Assembly: GCF_000702205.1 (NCBI RefSeq)
Contig: NZ_JNKW01000001.1
Span: 124,001-188,000, forward strand
Direction of reading: 5' to 3'
DNA: 64,000 nucleotides
Source: Lachnospira multipara LB2003
Lineage (GTDB): Bacteria; Bacillota; Clostridia; Lachnospirales; Lachnospiraceae
The notes under the pieces were generated by a model. That model made no database searches, was not told the origin of the DNA, and saw only the letters and a program-made list of their open reading frames with translations. Below are positions 52,876-62,212 of the stretch, one piece after another; the first letter of the stretch is position 1, and every line of letters begins with the position of its first letter. The position numbers were made by a program, and so were the translations under genes.

Positions 52876-52920
52876 AAGGCTTCAATGTTTACCGATTTAG
52901 GTAGATATTGAGGCCTTTTT
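52876..52920 (+). terminator. Terminator of the zinc-ribbon gene
   Basis: Arms AAGGCTTCAAT (52876-52886) and ATTGAGGCCTT (52907-52917), with T-run. Confidence 0.85.
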
Positions 52921-53005
52921 CTTTTGGTTGTGATTCTTGTATAGCTTTGATAGAATAAGTATAGGAGAAACGTGAAATTTATAGTTTAATATTGGAGGTC
53001 TTTTT

Positions 53006-53683
53006 ATGAGAGATTTTGAATTAGGCCAGATTAGAAAAAGTAATAGGAACTTCATAGGCGCAATTGCGCTTATAACGGTTTTTATGGCTTTCTTTACTTT
53101 GTTCTATGTAAAGGTTTCAAAAAAGGATTATGATGGGGTTGCGGCTAAGGAGACAAATATTGATAGCGGAGTTGTGGCAGCAGATGAGGTGACTTTATTT
53201 AATGACGAATTAGAAAAAAAAGAGCTAGGTGGTACTTATATTGCTGGTTATTATGATTATGAGACTTTAAATAATGGGATATATGAAAAAATCAATTTGA
53301 TTGATGATTCTTTTATTGTTGATGATGAAGTTAGAAGAATTGTTAATTTATTAGGTGTTGCAGCTATTAGACTTGATAATAACAATAATGGGATTTATTA
53401 TAATATACAGCCAGCAATAGTAGATCTTTATAGCGGTTCAAAGGATATTGACTTGAAATCTATTAGTCAATTGTATGATTTTTCTGAGGAAGAATTATTA
53501 AAAAATGAAGTTGTGATAGATAAGACCATTTTTACAATTAAAGATGGAAATATTCTCGTGGATAATGATTTATTACCTGATGGCTGTAAAATAAATGCTA
53601 AAGAAGATGGAATAATCGAGCTTATTATACCCTTATATAATCAAAAAATAACATTTAAGAAGAAAGATTTTTCCATTAATTAG
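53006..53683 (+). CDS. Membrane-anchored protein of unknown function
   Basis: A 225-residue protein with one N-terminal membrane helix (about 17-38, FIGAIALITVFMAFFTLFYV) and an extracytoplasmic acidic domain. The domain includes repeated short blocks of Asp/Glu and ends ITFKKKDFSIN. There are no Cys residues and no lipobox. I do not recognise the family. It is 8 bp from an Fe-ADH gene, so the two may be co-transcribed, although no functional link is evident. The ribosome site is TGGAGG. Confidence 0.65.
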   Translation: MRDFELGQIRKSNRNFIGAIALITVFMAFFTLFYVKVSKKDYDGVAAKETNIDSGVVAADEVTLFNDELEKKELGGTYIAGYYDYETLNNGIYEKINLIDDSFIVDDEVRRIVNLLGVAAIRLDNNNNGIYYNIQPAIVDLYSGSKDIDLKSISQLYDFSEEELLKNEVVIDKTIFTIKDGNILVDNDLLPDGCKINAKEDGIIELIIPLYNQKITFKKKDFSIN

Positions 53684-53691
53684 GAGGAAGA

Positions 53692-54885
53692 ATGAGTAGA
53701 CTATTTATGCCAGTTAAGGTATATGAAGGTGAGGATGTTGTAATTAATGAGGCTAGTACTTGGACTAAGCTTGGAAGAAAAGCTTTAATTGTTACTGGTA
53801 AACATTCCGCTAAGGCTAATGGTAGTTTAGATGATGTTATAAAAGCATTAGATCTAAATGAAATTCCTTATATTATATTTGACAAGGTTGAAGAAAACCC
53901 GTCTGTTGAAACAATTATGGATGCAGTAGCCTTTGCTAAGGATGAGAAGGTGGAATTTGTTGTAGCAATTGGTGGAGGCTCACCTCTTGATGCATCTAAG
54001 TCCATAGCACTTATGCTAAAACATCTAGATTGGGATGCGTCTAATTTGTTTGTTGCTAATGAAGATGATAGTCATTTGCCTTTATGTTTAATTCCAACAA
54101 CTTGCGGCACAGGCTCTGAAGTTACAGGTGTTTCAGTCCTTACAAGACATGATTTAAGAACAAAGCAGTCAATTAGTTATAAGATTTTTGCTGATATAGC
54201 ATTACTTGATGCTAAATACTTGATTTCTTTAAGCCCTAAGAACTTAAAAAATACAGCAATGGACGCATTTTGTCATCTTGTAGAAAGTTACATTAATTCA
54301 GGGGCTTCTGTGTATTCAAGAAATATATGTATGGAGGGCTTTAACTCATTTAGACAGATTTTAGCTGTGTTAAAGGATGAAAGAAAAGCAGATATGAAGG
54401 ATTATTTTACCCTTCTTAGAACATCAACTTATGCAGGTATGGCAATTGCCCAGGCAGGAACAACTATACCTCATGGCTTAAGCTATGCTTTTACATATAG
54501 ACTTGGGGTGGAACATGGTAAGGCTTGTGGCTATTTTTTAGCAGGCTATTTAAAGATGGCTTGTAAAAAGTGGACTTGCAATACACCTGAAATTTCTAAT
54601 CAAATCTATGATGATTTCAAGGCTAGTGATGAATTTAAGACTTTAGGCGAATATGAAGTTAATAGAATACTTAATGCCGCAGGAATCAAAGATATTCCCG
54701 AATTTGAAGAACTATTTATAAAGCTTTGTGGAGATGTTAATGAAAGTGAGAGTTTAGATACTGTTTTAAATGATACTGTTGATGCAGTGTTTAATAATAA
54801 GGCAAAACTTGCAATGGTTCCATTTGAGTTAACAAGGGAAGATCTAGTTGAAATTGCATATAATATGAAAATAGAAGGAGAATAA
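53692..54885 (+). CDS. Iron-containing alcohol dehydrogenase
   Basis: A 397-residue group III dehydrogenase. GGGSPLDASKSIA is the NAD(P)-binding loop and TTCGTGSEVTGVSV the second signature. Metal ligands are an Asp in the dinucleotide-binding half and the His residues of CHLVESYI, TIPHGLSYAF and GVEHGKACG. Substrates in the family include butanol, 1,3-propanediol and lactaldehyde; this gene could be a butanol-type or general aldehyde reductase, which suits a fermenter. A C69 dipeptidase gene begins 1 bp after its stop. Confidence 0.9.
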   Translation: MSRLFMPVKVYEGEDVVINEASTWTKLGRKALIVTGKHSAKANGSLDDVIKALDLNEIPYIIFDKVEENPSVETIMDAVAFAKDEKVEFVVAIGGGSPLDASKSIALMLKHLDWDASNLFVANEDDSHLPLCLIPTTCGTGSEVTGVSVLTRHDLRTKQSISYKIFADIALLDAKYLISLSPKNLKNTAMDAFCHLVESYINSGASVYSRNICMEGFNSFRQILAVLKDERKADMKDYFTLLRTSTYAGMAIAQAGTTIPHGLSYAFTYRLGVEHGKACGYFLAGYLKMACKKWTCNTPEISNQIYDDFKASDEFKTLGEYEVNRILNAAGIKDIPEFEELFIKLCGDVNESESLDTVLNDTVDAVFNNKAKLAMVPFELTREDLVEIAYNMKIEGE

Positions 54886-54886
54886 A

Positions 54887-56359
54887 ATGGCTTGTACAAC
54901 AATTTTAGTAGGTAAAAATGCGTCTTATGACGGTTCAACATTAATGGCAAGAAATGAGGATTCACCATCTGGTGAGTTTACAGCTAAGAAATTTATAGTA
55001 GTAAATAAAGGCAAACAGCCAAGAAATTATAAGTCTGTTTTGTCAAAATTTAAGATTAAATTACCAGCAAATGCACTTAGATACACAGCAATGCCTAATG
55101 CGATTGATAATGAAGGTATCTGGGGTGAAGCTGGTATTAATGAGTTAAATGTTGCTATGTCTGAAACAGAGACTATAACAAGTAATCCAAGAGTACTTGG
55201 GGCAGACCCACTTGTTAAAAATGGCTTTGGCGAAGAAGATATGTTAACAATCGTTCTTCCATATATTAAATCAGCAAGAGAAGGAGTTATTCGTTTTGCT
55301 TCATTACTTAAGGAATATGGCACTTATGAAATGAATGGTATTGGCTTCCAGGATAAGGATGAAATTTGGTGGCTTGAAACAATTGGCGGACATCACTTTA
55401 TTGCAAAAAGAGTGCCTGATGATGCTTATGTGGTAATGCCAAATCAGCAAGGAATTGACTTTTTTGATTTTGTTGATGCCTTTGGAAAAAAGGAAAATCA
55501 TATGTGTTCAGATGATTTAATTGATTTTATAAAAGACAATCATTTAGACCTTGGAATGCATGATAAGGATTACAAAATAGAAGAAGACAAAGCTTTTGAT
55601 ATAAGAGCAGCCCTTGGTTCACATGATGACTCTGACCATACTTACAATACACCAAGAGCTTGGTTTATGGCTCGCTATTTAAATCCTACAACATATACAT
55701 GGGATGGTGAAGGCGCTGACTATACACCGGAATCAGATGATATTCCATGGAGTTTTGTACCAGAGAAGAAGGTCACAATTGAAGATGTTAAATATGTTCT
55801 TTCATCATATTACCAGGGCACAAAATATAATCCTTATGGAAAAACTGGTGATTTATCTGAGAGAGGAAAATATAGACCAATTGGTATTAGTAGAAACAAT
55901 TTCTTAGCTATTACACAGCTTCGTCCATATATGCCTAAGGAATTTATGGCTGTTGAGTGGATTTCTGTTGGTTCTAATGCTTTTAATGTTACAGCACCAT
56001 TTTACGCTAATGTAACAAGGACACCAGAATATCTTGCCAATACAACAGCAAAGGTAACTACAGAAAACTATTACTGGGCTTCAAGACTTATTGGTGCTAT
56101 GGCTGATGCACATTATAATACAACAGCAATTCATATTGAACGTTACCAGAATAAGGTTCATTCAAAGGGTCATGAAATGATTAATAATTTTGATAAAGAC
56201 TTAGCTAAGAATAGCTATAGCAACATTTCAAGAAAGCTTGCTAATTGTAATGATCAAATCGCTAAAATGCTAAAAGAAGAGACAGATGATGCACTAGATA
56301 AGGTTTTATATACTGCCAGCTGTGGTATGAAGAATTCTTTTGCAAGATCAGATGCTTAA
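54887..56359 (+). CDS. pepD: C69-family dipeptidase (PepD type)
   Basis: A 490-residue N-terminal-nucleophile peptidase. The nucleophile is Cys3, exposed after removal of Met-Ala (MACTTILVGKNASYDGSTLM), followed by ARNEDS. Other conserved parts are WGEAGINELNVAMSET and EIWWLETIGGHHF. It splits dipeptides of broad kind, as in Lactobacillus PepD. There is no signal peptide, so it acts in the cytosol and feeds on imported peptides. Coupling to Fe-ADH looks like simple operon packing. The Thr/Asn-rich end of the family is retained. Confidence 0.92.
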   Translation: MACTTILVGKNASYDGSTLMARNEDSPSGEFTAKKFIVVNKGKQPRNYKSVLSKFKIKLPANALRYTAMPNAIDNEGIWGEAGINELNVAMSETETITSNPRVLGADPLVKNGFGEEDMLTIVLPYIKSAREGVIRFASLLKEYGTYEMNGIGFQDKDEIWWLETIGGHHFIAKRVPDDAYVVMPNQQGIDFFDFVDAFGKKENHMCSDDLIDFIKDNHLDLGMHDKDYKIEEDKAFDIRAALGSHDDSDHTYNTPRAWFMARYLNPTTYTWDGEGADYTPESDDIPWSFVPEKKVTIEDVKYVLSSYYQGTKYNPYGKTGDLSERGKYRPIGISRNNFLAITQLRPYMPKEFMAVEWISVGSNAFNVTAPFYANVTRTPEYLANTTAKVTTENYYWASRLIGAMADAHYNTTAIHIERYQNKVHSKGHEMINNFDKDLAKNSYSNISRKLANCNDQIAKMLKEETDDALDKVLYTASCGMKNSFARSDA

Positions 56360-56416
56360 TTGAAATAAACCTTCAATTCAAATTCAGTTAATATGCGAAT
56401 TTATATAATTATATCA

Positions 56417-56445
56417 TTGTATATATACTATAAATATGTTATCAT
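56417..56445 (+). promoter_or_regulatory. Promoter of the chemotaxis receptor gene
   Basis: TTGTAT (56417-56422), 17-bp spacer, TATCAT (56440-56445) with TG in the extended position. No flagellar sigma-D box is apparent. Confidence 0.5.
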
Positions 56446-56498
56446 AAGTTTAACTAAAACGTGTAAAACTGAATAAAAAGAATTGGAGGTTTTTTAAT

Positions 56499-58223
56499 AT
56501 GAATTTAAAAGATTCAATGACGAAGAAACTAAGAAATTTGAAGGTGGCTGATAAATTTAGATATATTTTCAAGAATATATATATTTTTACAGGCCTTCCA
56601 ATTGCGATTTTGATTATTACAACTGTTTTTTCTCTAGCTAGTACATATACTATGTATAATAAGTATTATAAACAGGATAACCTACAAGGAGAATTAAGAA
56701 TTGATATACAGGCATATTTAAAATCTGCTTGGTGGGCACTTAATGCTAAGACAGATGAGGATGTCACAGCACAATTAGAAAACTGTCAGGATAAAATAGA
56801 AGAGTTAAATTCTTTCTTATCAAATCTTGAAAAAGTTTATGATAATGATGATAATATAAGCGCAGTTAGAACAGACATTTCAACTCTTTCAAGTCTTACA
56901 AATGAACTTGTAAGTATGTTTAAAGCAAGTGAATTAACAGAAACGGGACAATCTGATGAAAGTAAAATTTATGATTTTATTAATAATGATGTAAACACAA
57001 CTGTTAAAAAGATGGCAGCAGATTTAAAGGTGGTTTCATCAGATAGTTTTGATACAGCCTGGAAGGCATTCCAAACTTCACTTATTGTAACCTTTGTTTT
57101 GTTGGTAATTTCTTGTTTATTTATAATTGTCACAGTTATGTTTGTTAGAATATCAAGTAAAGTACTTACTGATAGTATCTTAGAACCATCTATTGAGATT
57201 TCTAAAGCGGCTAAGGATATGGCAGATGGAAAAATTAATATATCTATTAACTGTGATTCTAGTGATGAGCTTGGAAGTATGTCTAAGGATCTTGAAAAGG
57301 CGACGGATGTAATTAAGAATATTGTTGAGGATATTATTAAAACTGCTGATAAGATGGCTAGTGGAGATTTTTCTAGCGCAAGTGAAAATCAAGAATTATA
57401 TATTGCGGATTATAAAGCTATAAATGATGCCTTTACAGATATTTCTAATAAGCTATCATCTACTTTAAAGAATGTAAAAGATGCTTCTTTAAGCGTTTCA
57501 AAAGGAGCATCAAATTTACAGGAGGTATCTGTTAATTTATCAGAAGGTACATCAAGTCAGGCAGCAGCAGTTGAAGAGCTTACAGCTTCTGTTGAGCTTG
57601 TAACTGAGCAAACAGAATTGCTTGCAAAGGATGCAGTAGAATCCATGAATTCAGCAAATATTGTAGAAAGAGATGTTGAGACTGGAACAGTAAAGATGAG
57701 TGCCGTTACAAAGGCAATGGAAAGAATTACTGTTGCTTCTAGTGAAATTGAAAAGATTACAAGTACTATTGAAAGTATTGCTTCTCAGACAGCCTTACTT
57801 TCACTTAATGCAAGTATTGAAGCTGCAAGAGCAGGAGAAGCTGGTCGTGGTTTTGCAGTTGTAGCTCAAGAAATTAGTGAACTTGCAAATGAAAGTTCCA
57901 CAGCGGCTAAAAACACTCATAAGTTAATTGATGATACAATGAATGAGATTAAAAATGGTAACGCTGCAGTAGAGGAAACAACAGAGGCTTTAAAGAAGGT
58001 ACAAGAATCAGTTTCTGCAGTTGCTGAAATGATGAAGACTTCTAAGGACAGAGCTAATGCACAGGCTTCTAGTATGAAGGAAATTAACATAGGTATTGAG
58101 CAGATTTCAAATGTTGTTAATGTTAATTCAGCTACAGCAGTTCAGGCTAGTGAAGTTTCTAGTGATCTATCAGCTCAGTCACAAGGCTTAAATGCACTTA
58201 TTGATGAGTTTAATATCAGATAG
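56499..58223 (+). CDS. Methyl-accepting chemotaxis protein
   Basis: A 574-residue receptor with two membrane helices (about 30-50 and 190-215) around a four-helix-bundle type sensor domain (56-185), then HAMP and a long cytoplasmic coiled coil. The signalling tip is [20 protein letters not shown] with [18 protein letters not shown], the invariant CheA/CheW contact. No C-terminal CheR-binding pentapeptide is seen. It stands alone with its own promoter and a strong terminator. The ligand cannot be deduced. It suggests motility; flagellar genes are not in this window. Confidence 0.94.
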   Translation: MNLKDSMTKKLRNLKVADKFRYIFKNIYIFTGLPIAILIITTVFSLASTYTMYNKYYKQDNLQGELRIDIQAYLKSAWWALNAKTDEDVTAQLENCQDKIEELNSFLSNLEKVYDNDDNISAVRTDISTLSSLTNELVSMFKASELTETGQSDESKIYDFINNDVNTTVKKMAADLKVVSSDSFDTAWKAFQTSLIVTFVLLVISCLFIIVTVMFVRISSKVLTDSILEPSIEISKAAKDMADGKINISINCDSSDELGSMSKDLEKATDVIKNIVEDIIKTADKMASGDFSSASENQELYIADYKAINDAFTDISNKLSSTLKNVKDASLSVSKGASNLQEVSVNLSEGTSSQAAAVEELTASVELVTEQTELLAKDAVESMNSANIVERDVETGTVKMSAVTKAMERITVASSEIEKITSTIESIASQTALLSLNASIEAARAGEAGRGFAVVAQEISELANESSTAAKNTHKLIDDTMNEIKNGNAAVEETTEALKKVQESVSAVAEMMKTSKDRANAQASSMKEINIGIEQISNVVNVNSATAVQASEVSSDLSAQSQGLNALIDEFNIR

Positions 58224-58235
58224 AAAAAACTTTTT

Positions 58236-58277
58236 GAGGTGGTGTATAGATTAATTTAATTTATACACCACCTCTTT
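58236..58277 (+). terminator. Terminator of the chemotaxis receptor gene
   Basis: A 13-bp stem GAGGTGGTGTATA/TATACACCACCTC (58236-58248 with 58262-58274), then TTT. Confidence 0.85.
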
Positions 58278-58323
58278 GTACACACATTTTTCATTTCAAA
58301 AAATCTTTCGATAATGCTTTTGG

Positions 58324-58334
58324 TTTGCTATAAT
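58324..58334 (+). promoter_or_regulatory. Extended -10 promoter of the small-protein gene
   Basis: TGC-TATAAT (58326-58334) is a perfect extended -10; the -35 region is poor. The leader is about 30 nt. Confidence 0.5.
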
Positions 58335-58370
58335 AAAGGGGAGCTAATAATTTTTGGGAGATTAATAGAT

Positions 58371-58685
58371 ATGATAGACGAAAAAGAAATAATGCCGCTT
58401 AATTTTTTTGCATATGGTGGAAAATATAGTGGCGAGCATGCAGGAATGAGATATCTTATTAAACGAGAAGGCGAAAAACCAGACTTTGTGTTATTGGCTA
58501 ATATATGGCAAGGACCTTACGCCTCTTGTAGTATTGCTAAGGAAAAGATAAGTTCTAAAGAATTTGAATTCAGTGAAGAAGGTAGAATTGAACTTATAAA
58601 CTGGCTAAAAAACCAATATGAAACTAGAAAAGATGAGTGGGATAGTGCGCCATCAATCCTTAATGCAAACCCTTTAAAACATTAA
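58371..58685 (+). CDS. Small conserved-looking protein of unknown function
   Basis: A 104-residue soluble protein; ATG 58371 is chosen over a leaderless frame at 58314 because TGGGAG lies 10 nt upstream and the TATAAT element lies within the extended part. Visible features are FFAYGGKYSGEHAGMRYLI, VLLANIWQGPYASCSIAKE, and an acidic helix at the end (IELINWLKNQYETRKDEW). The Gly/aromatic-rich first half suggests a small alpha/beta fold. I do not recognise it, and no neighbour suggests a role. Confidence 0.7.
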   Translation: MIDEKEIMPLNFFAYGGKYSGEHAGMRYLIKREGEKPDFVLLANIWQGPYASCSIAKEKISSKEFEFSEEGRIELINWLKNQYETRKDEWDSAPSILNANPLKH

Positions 58686-58734
58686 TTGTAAAATGATTAA
58701 ATTTGATTTGTTGTAATTTATTTTGAATTAATGC

Positions 58735-58764
58735 TTGATGTTTTTTGTGGTTATACGTTATTAT
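58735..58764 (+). promoter_or_regulatory. Promoter of the Na/Pi symporter gene
   Basis: TTGATG (58735-58740), 18-bp spacer, TATTAT (58759-58764). No clear Pho box. Confidence 0.4.
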
Positions 58765-58807
58765 GTTAAAGGACAAATTAAGAAAGGATTAGGATTAGGG
58801 AATAAAT

Positions 58808-60622
58808 ATGGAAGTTATTTCTATTTTGTTATCCTTATTACTTGGCGTTGCCTTATTTTTATATGGTATGTCAGTAATGGGAGATGGTCTTAAGCGTGTG
58901 GCTGGTAATAAGCTTGAAACAACGCTTTATAAGTTGACTAATACACCAATTAAGGGCGTATTGCTTGGTGCTGTTGTAACAGCGGTTATTCAATCTTCAT
59001 CTGCAACTTCAGTAATGGTTGTAGGTTTCGTAAATTCAGGTATGATGAAGGTTATACAGGGTATCGGTATTATTATGGGTGCCAACATTGGTACTAGTAT
59101 TACAGGTTGGATACTTTGTTTATCTTATATAGATGGCGTTAGTGGTATTGCGTCGCTTTTGTCAACTGCAACAATATCTGCCATTGTTGCTATAGTAGGT
59201 ATTATCTTTAAGACATTTGTTAAGAAGAACACATATAAGAATGTGGGAGATATTATGCTAGGTTTTGCAATTCTTATGGTAGGTATGCAGACAATGAGTT
59301 CAGCAGTTTCACCACTTAAGTCAAATCCTGGTTTTTTGAAATTACTTACAATGTTTAAGAATCCAGTGCTTGGTATTATTGTAGGTATTGTATTTACTGC
59401 AATTTTACAGAGTGCATCTGCTTCGGTTGGTATTTTACAGGCACTTTCAGTAACAGGTGGTATTAGTTTTGCAGCTGCTTTCCCAATTACAATGGGTATA
59501 GGTGTTGGTGCTGCTTGTCCAGTATTATTATCATCAATTGGAAGTAGCAAGAATGGTAAAAGAGTAGCATTGGTTTATTTAATTAATGACTTGTTTGGTA
59601 TGATATTCTGGTCAGTAGTTTTTTATACGGTTAATGCCTTAGTTGGTGGATTTGCTTTTAATGATATGACTATGAGACCGGTTACAATTGCGATGCTTAA
59701 TACTATTTTTAGAGTAGCAACTGTAGTGATGTTATTCCCATTCGTAAAAGCAATAGAAAAATTAGTTCATCGTTTAATTAAGGATAACCCAGAAGATGCT
59801 GAAGATTCAGCTGACTTTGAACTTCTTGAAGAAAGATTCCTTGCTTATCCAGATTTAGCAATTACACAGTCACATGAAGCTATTAATGGTATGGCAAGAA
59901 AGTCAAGAAAGAATATTTTAAGAGCGTTAAATCTTTTATATAATTACACTGATGAAAAATATAAGACAATTCAGGAAAAAGAAAATGTTATTGATAAATA
60001 TGAAGATAAGCTTGGTACATATTTAATGCAGCTTACAGGTACAACACTTTCTCCTGAGCAGACAAAGCATGTTAATAAATTTTTACATACAATAAGTGAT
60101 TTTGAAAGACTTGGAGATCACGCAGTTAATATCTCAAAGGTAGCTTTAGAAATTTATGAGAAAAAGATTAAATTCTCAGATGAAGCTGAATATGAAATCG
60201 GAGTATTACGTGCAGCGGTACTTGAAATAATAGAGATTACAGAAACAGCATTTACTAATGATGATGCACTTCTTGCAAGAAGAGTTGAACCATTAAGAGA
60301 GCATATTACAATGCTTTGTAATGAATTAAAGTCAAGACATATAGTAAGATTAAGTAAGGGCATATGTACATATAACCAGGGCTTTGCCTTTAATGATTTA
60401 TTAACTAATATGGATAGAATCGGAGCTCACTGTTCAAATGTAGCAGTTGCAATGATTGAAATTGAAAGTTCTGAAATTGCTTCGCATAGCTATTTAAAGA
60501 GCGTTAAGGAATTAAAGGATAATGAATATGTATTAATGTTTGATGAATATTCAAAGAAGTATGATGTTAATAGACGTGAAAGCGATATTAAGCAACATTT
60601 TGATACAACAAGACTTAACTAA
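58808..60622 (+). CDS. Na/phosphate symporter with PhoU-like tail
   Basis: A 604-residue membrane transporter of the NptA/PNaS family. Two copies of the Na/Pi repeat appear: the first with AVIQSSSATSVMVVGFVNSG (about 60-80), the second with AILQSASASVGILQALSVTG (about 198-217). The QSSS/QSAS motifs line the transport path. About nine helices fill residues 1-320. A cytosolic PhoU-like helical domain (about 345-560) follows, with FERLGDHAVNISKVA as its metal-binding signature. It probably imports phosphate or another anion with sodium. It is a single-gene unit with promoter and terminator. Confidence 0.93.
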   Translation: MEVISILLSLLLGVALFLYGMSVMGDGLKRVAGNKLETTLYKLTNTPIKGVLLGAVVTAVIQSSSATSVMVVGFVNSGMMKVIQGIGIIMGANIGTSITGWILCLSYIDGVSGIASLLSTATISAIVAIVGIIFKTFVKKNTYKNVGDIMLGFAILMVGMQTMSSAVSPLKSNPGFLKLLTMFKNPVLGIIVGIVFTAILQSASASVGILQALSVTGGISFAAAFPITMGIGVGAACPVLLSSIGSSKNGKRVALVYLINDLFGMIFWSVVFYTVNALVGGFAFNDMTMRPVTIAMLNTIFRVATVVMLFPFVKAIEKLVHRLIKDNPEDAEDSADFELLEERFLAYPDLAITQSHEAINGMARKSRKNILRALNLLYNYTDEKYKTIQEKENVIDKYEDKLGTYLMQLTGTTLSPEQTKHVNKFLHTISDFERLGDHAVNISKVALEIYEKKIKFSDEAEYEIGVLRAAVLEIIEITETAFTNDDALLARRVEPLREHITMLCNELKSRHIVRLSKGICTYNQGFAFNDLLTNMDRIGAHCSNVAVAMIEIESSEIASHSYLKSVKELKDNEYVLMFDEYSKKYDVNRRESDIKQHFDTTRLN

Positions 60623-60633
60623 TTAATAAGAAG

Positions 60634-60664
60634 TAAGAGTGGCTTATAAAGTCACTCTTATTTA
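60634..60664 (+). terminator. Terminator of the Na/Pi symporter gene
   Basis: Stem TAAGAGTGGC/GTCACTCTTA with one G-U pair (60634-60643 with 60651-60660), then TTTATT. Confidence 0.75.
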
Positions 60665-60742
60665 TTGCCTATATAATAACTATTCTAATATTCATACCTA
60701 CTAAATTTTTTAGAAAAAGTATAAAATAGGTCAAAAGTACTA

Positions 60743-60770
60743 TTGAAACTATAGTAATATTTGTTATAAT
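60743..60770 (+). promoter_or_regulatory. Promoter of the 60777-60877 RNA
   Basis: TTGAAA (60743-60748), 16-bp spacer, TATAAT (60765-60770) with TG extension. It lies in a 381-bp gap (60623-61003) that otherwise holds the small RNA, the repeats after it and a short leader for the next gene. Confidence 0.7.
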
Positions 60771-60776
60771 AAAGAT

Positions 60777-60877
60777 ACATTAAGTAGTGAACAACTTAAT
60801 ATTCAGTTTTTAATAATGATTGCGGCATTATTAATTACGGTGGAAAAAGCACAACCTCCTCCCGGTTGTGCTTTTTT
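60777..60877 (+). ncRNA. Candidate small RNA of three hairpins
   Basis: Between a strong promoter and an intrinsic terminator lie about 100 nt. There are three perfect hairpins: ATTAAGT/ACTTAAT (60779-60785 with 60794-60800), TTAATAATG/CATTATTAA with loop ATTGCGG (60810-60818 with 60826-60834), and the terminator AAAAAGCACAACC/GGTTGTGCTTTTT with loop TCCTCCC (60844-60856 with 60864-60876). The C-rich terminator loop TCCTCCC could pair with Shine-Dalgarno sequences, as in known trans-acting sRNAs. The RNA family is not recognised. It could also be a leader of the PHP gene ending in an attenuator. Confidence 0.6.
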
Positions 60878-60909
60878 GGTGCTTTTTTTGGTGCTTTTTT
60901 GTGCTTTTT
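60868..60909 (+). repeat. Tandem GTGC-T(5-7) repeat
   Basis: Four copies of GTGC followed by 5 to 7 T residues, starting with the 3' arm of the sRNA terminator. It looks like slippage expansion of the U-tract and may act as a fail-safe terminator. Confidence 0.75.
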
Positions 60910-61003
60910 AATACTTGTTTTACTTTACTATTTTAGCGAAGTGAAGTAATATTGTTTGTATAGACTTAATGAAAGGATGGCTTTAATAGCATAAAGGTGT
61001 TTT

Positions 61004-61813
61004 ATGATTAGATATGATAGTCATGTACATACATGCTTTAGTACAGATTCGAAGGAAGAGGCAATAAATTATATTAAAGAAGCACAAAATAAGGGCTTTT
61101 TAGGTATAACATTTACAGATCATAATGATTATGATTTTCCTTTAGATAATGGAAAAGCGCAATTTGCGCTGGATTTTGATTCATATATAGATTATATGAC
61201 AAAATTAAGATCTGATTATAATGGAATTTTTGATATTAGAATAGGTGTGGAACAGGGGCTTATGAAATCTGTGGCCTCTAGAGTTAATGAATATGATAAG
61301 CACGAGAAATTAGATTTTATAATTGGTTCCTCTCATTTAGTTAATGGCAATGATCCATATTATGAGAGCTTTTGGGAGGGCAAGGATGTTAGAGAATGCA
61401 TAAATGCTTATTATGAAGCTTCAATAGATAATGTTAAATACTGTGACAATTTCGATGTTTATGGACATCTTGATTATTTAATTAGATATGCTCCAACTAA
61501 AGATAGGGATTATAATTGGAAAAATTACTATGATTATATATATGAAATTTTAAAGAGTTTAATTTATAAGGGAAAGGGAATAGAGATTAATACATCAGGT
61601 TTAAAATCTGGACTAAAAAATCCTAATCCGGAATTAGATATAGTAAAATTGTATAAAAGTTTAGGAGGAGAAATAATTACAGTAGGTTCAGATGCCCATT
61701 TTAAGGAATATTTTGGCTATAGATTTGATATAATTGAAAATTATTTAAAAGAAGCAGGCTTTAATTATTATTCAATATTTAAAAATCGTAAGCCTGAATT
61801 TATTAAAATATGA
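61004..61813 (+). CDS. PHP-family phosphatase, HisJ-like
   Basis: A 269-residue metal-dependent phosphoesterase of the PHP fold. Metal motifs are DSHVHTCFSTDS at the start, TDHND (about 40), EQGL for the bridging Glu, SSHL, and DAHF late in the chain. This set fits histidinol-phosphate phosphatase (HisJ/HisK). No other his gene is in the window, so the substrate is not certain; PHP relatives also act on other phosphoesters. The start ATG at 61004 follows AAAGGTG. A 10-bp imperfect hairpin (TTACTTTACT with AGTGAAGTAA) is in its leader. Confidence 0.85.
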   Translation: MIRYDSHVHTCFSTDSKEEAINYIKEAQNKGFLGITFTDHNDYDFPLDNGKAQFALDFDSYIDYMTKLRSDYNGIFDIRIGVEQGLMKSVASRVNEYDKHEKLDFIIGSSHLVNGNDPYYESFWEGKDVRECINAYYEASIDNVKYCDNFDVYGHLDYLIRYAPTKDRDYNWKNYYDYIYEILKSLIYKGKGIEINTSGLKSGLKNPNPELDIVKLYKSLGGEIITVGSDAHFKEYFGYRFDIIENYLKEAGFNYYSIFKNRKPEFIKI

Positions 61814-61950
61814 TTAGAAAATAAATAAAAAATGTCAATCAAATAAAAAATATGGAATTTTTACTATACTTATTCTGAAAATATGGTATTATAAGTTTAG
61901 CGTTAAAAAGAGTTTTAGAATGTTAAAATTATAATATTGGTGATTTTTAC

Positions 61951-62037
61951 TTGCGTGTATTTAATAAATTGGTGAAAAATCCGAAGCAGTTAGCTGAAAA
62001 AATACTCAACGAATACTGTATACAAAGGGTTTTTTAG
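61951..62037 (+). other. Possible 28-codon ORF or gene remnant upstream of gapA
   Basis: A TTG-started frame (RVFNKLVKNPKQLAEKIL...) of 28 codons has protein-like composition and less A+T than its surroundings, but no good ribosome site. It may be the N-terminal remnant of a lost gene. The rest of the 399-bp gap between the PHP gene and gapA shows only AT-rich sequence and the gapA promoter. Confidence 0.25.
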
Positions 62038-62117
62038 CAAATTAAACAAGTAAAATGGGAAATATTTGTTGTTTGTTGATGTATTTTTAGAATTGTGAAA
62101 AATTAAACTACAGACAC

Positions 62118-62146
62118 TTGAAATTTAGATTATATTTATGTAAAAT
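62118..62146 (+). promoter_or_regulatory. Promoter of gapA
   Basis: TTGAAA (62118-62123), 17-bp spacer, TAAAAT (62141-62146). The leader is about 60 nt with AGGAGG before the ATG. No CggR-type repeat was noticed. Confidence 0.6.
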
Positions 62147-62212
62147 AACTAATAGTTGATTTTTTAACAAACTAAAATTCAATTAAAAATCACTTTTAGG
62201 AGGATTCAATTT

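Noticed and set aside
60817-60909. 31-codon ORF over the sRNA terminator
   Set aside because: No ribosome site; its Phe/Leu-rich end is just the T-runs of the terminator and GTGC repeats.
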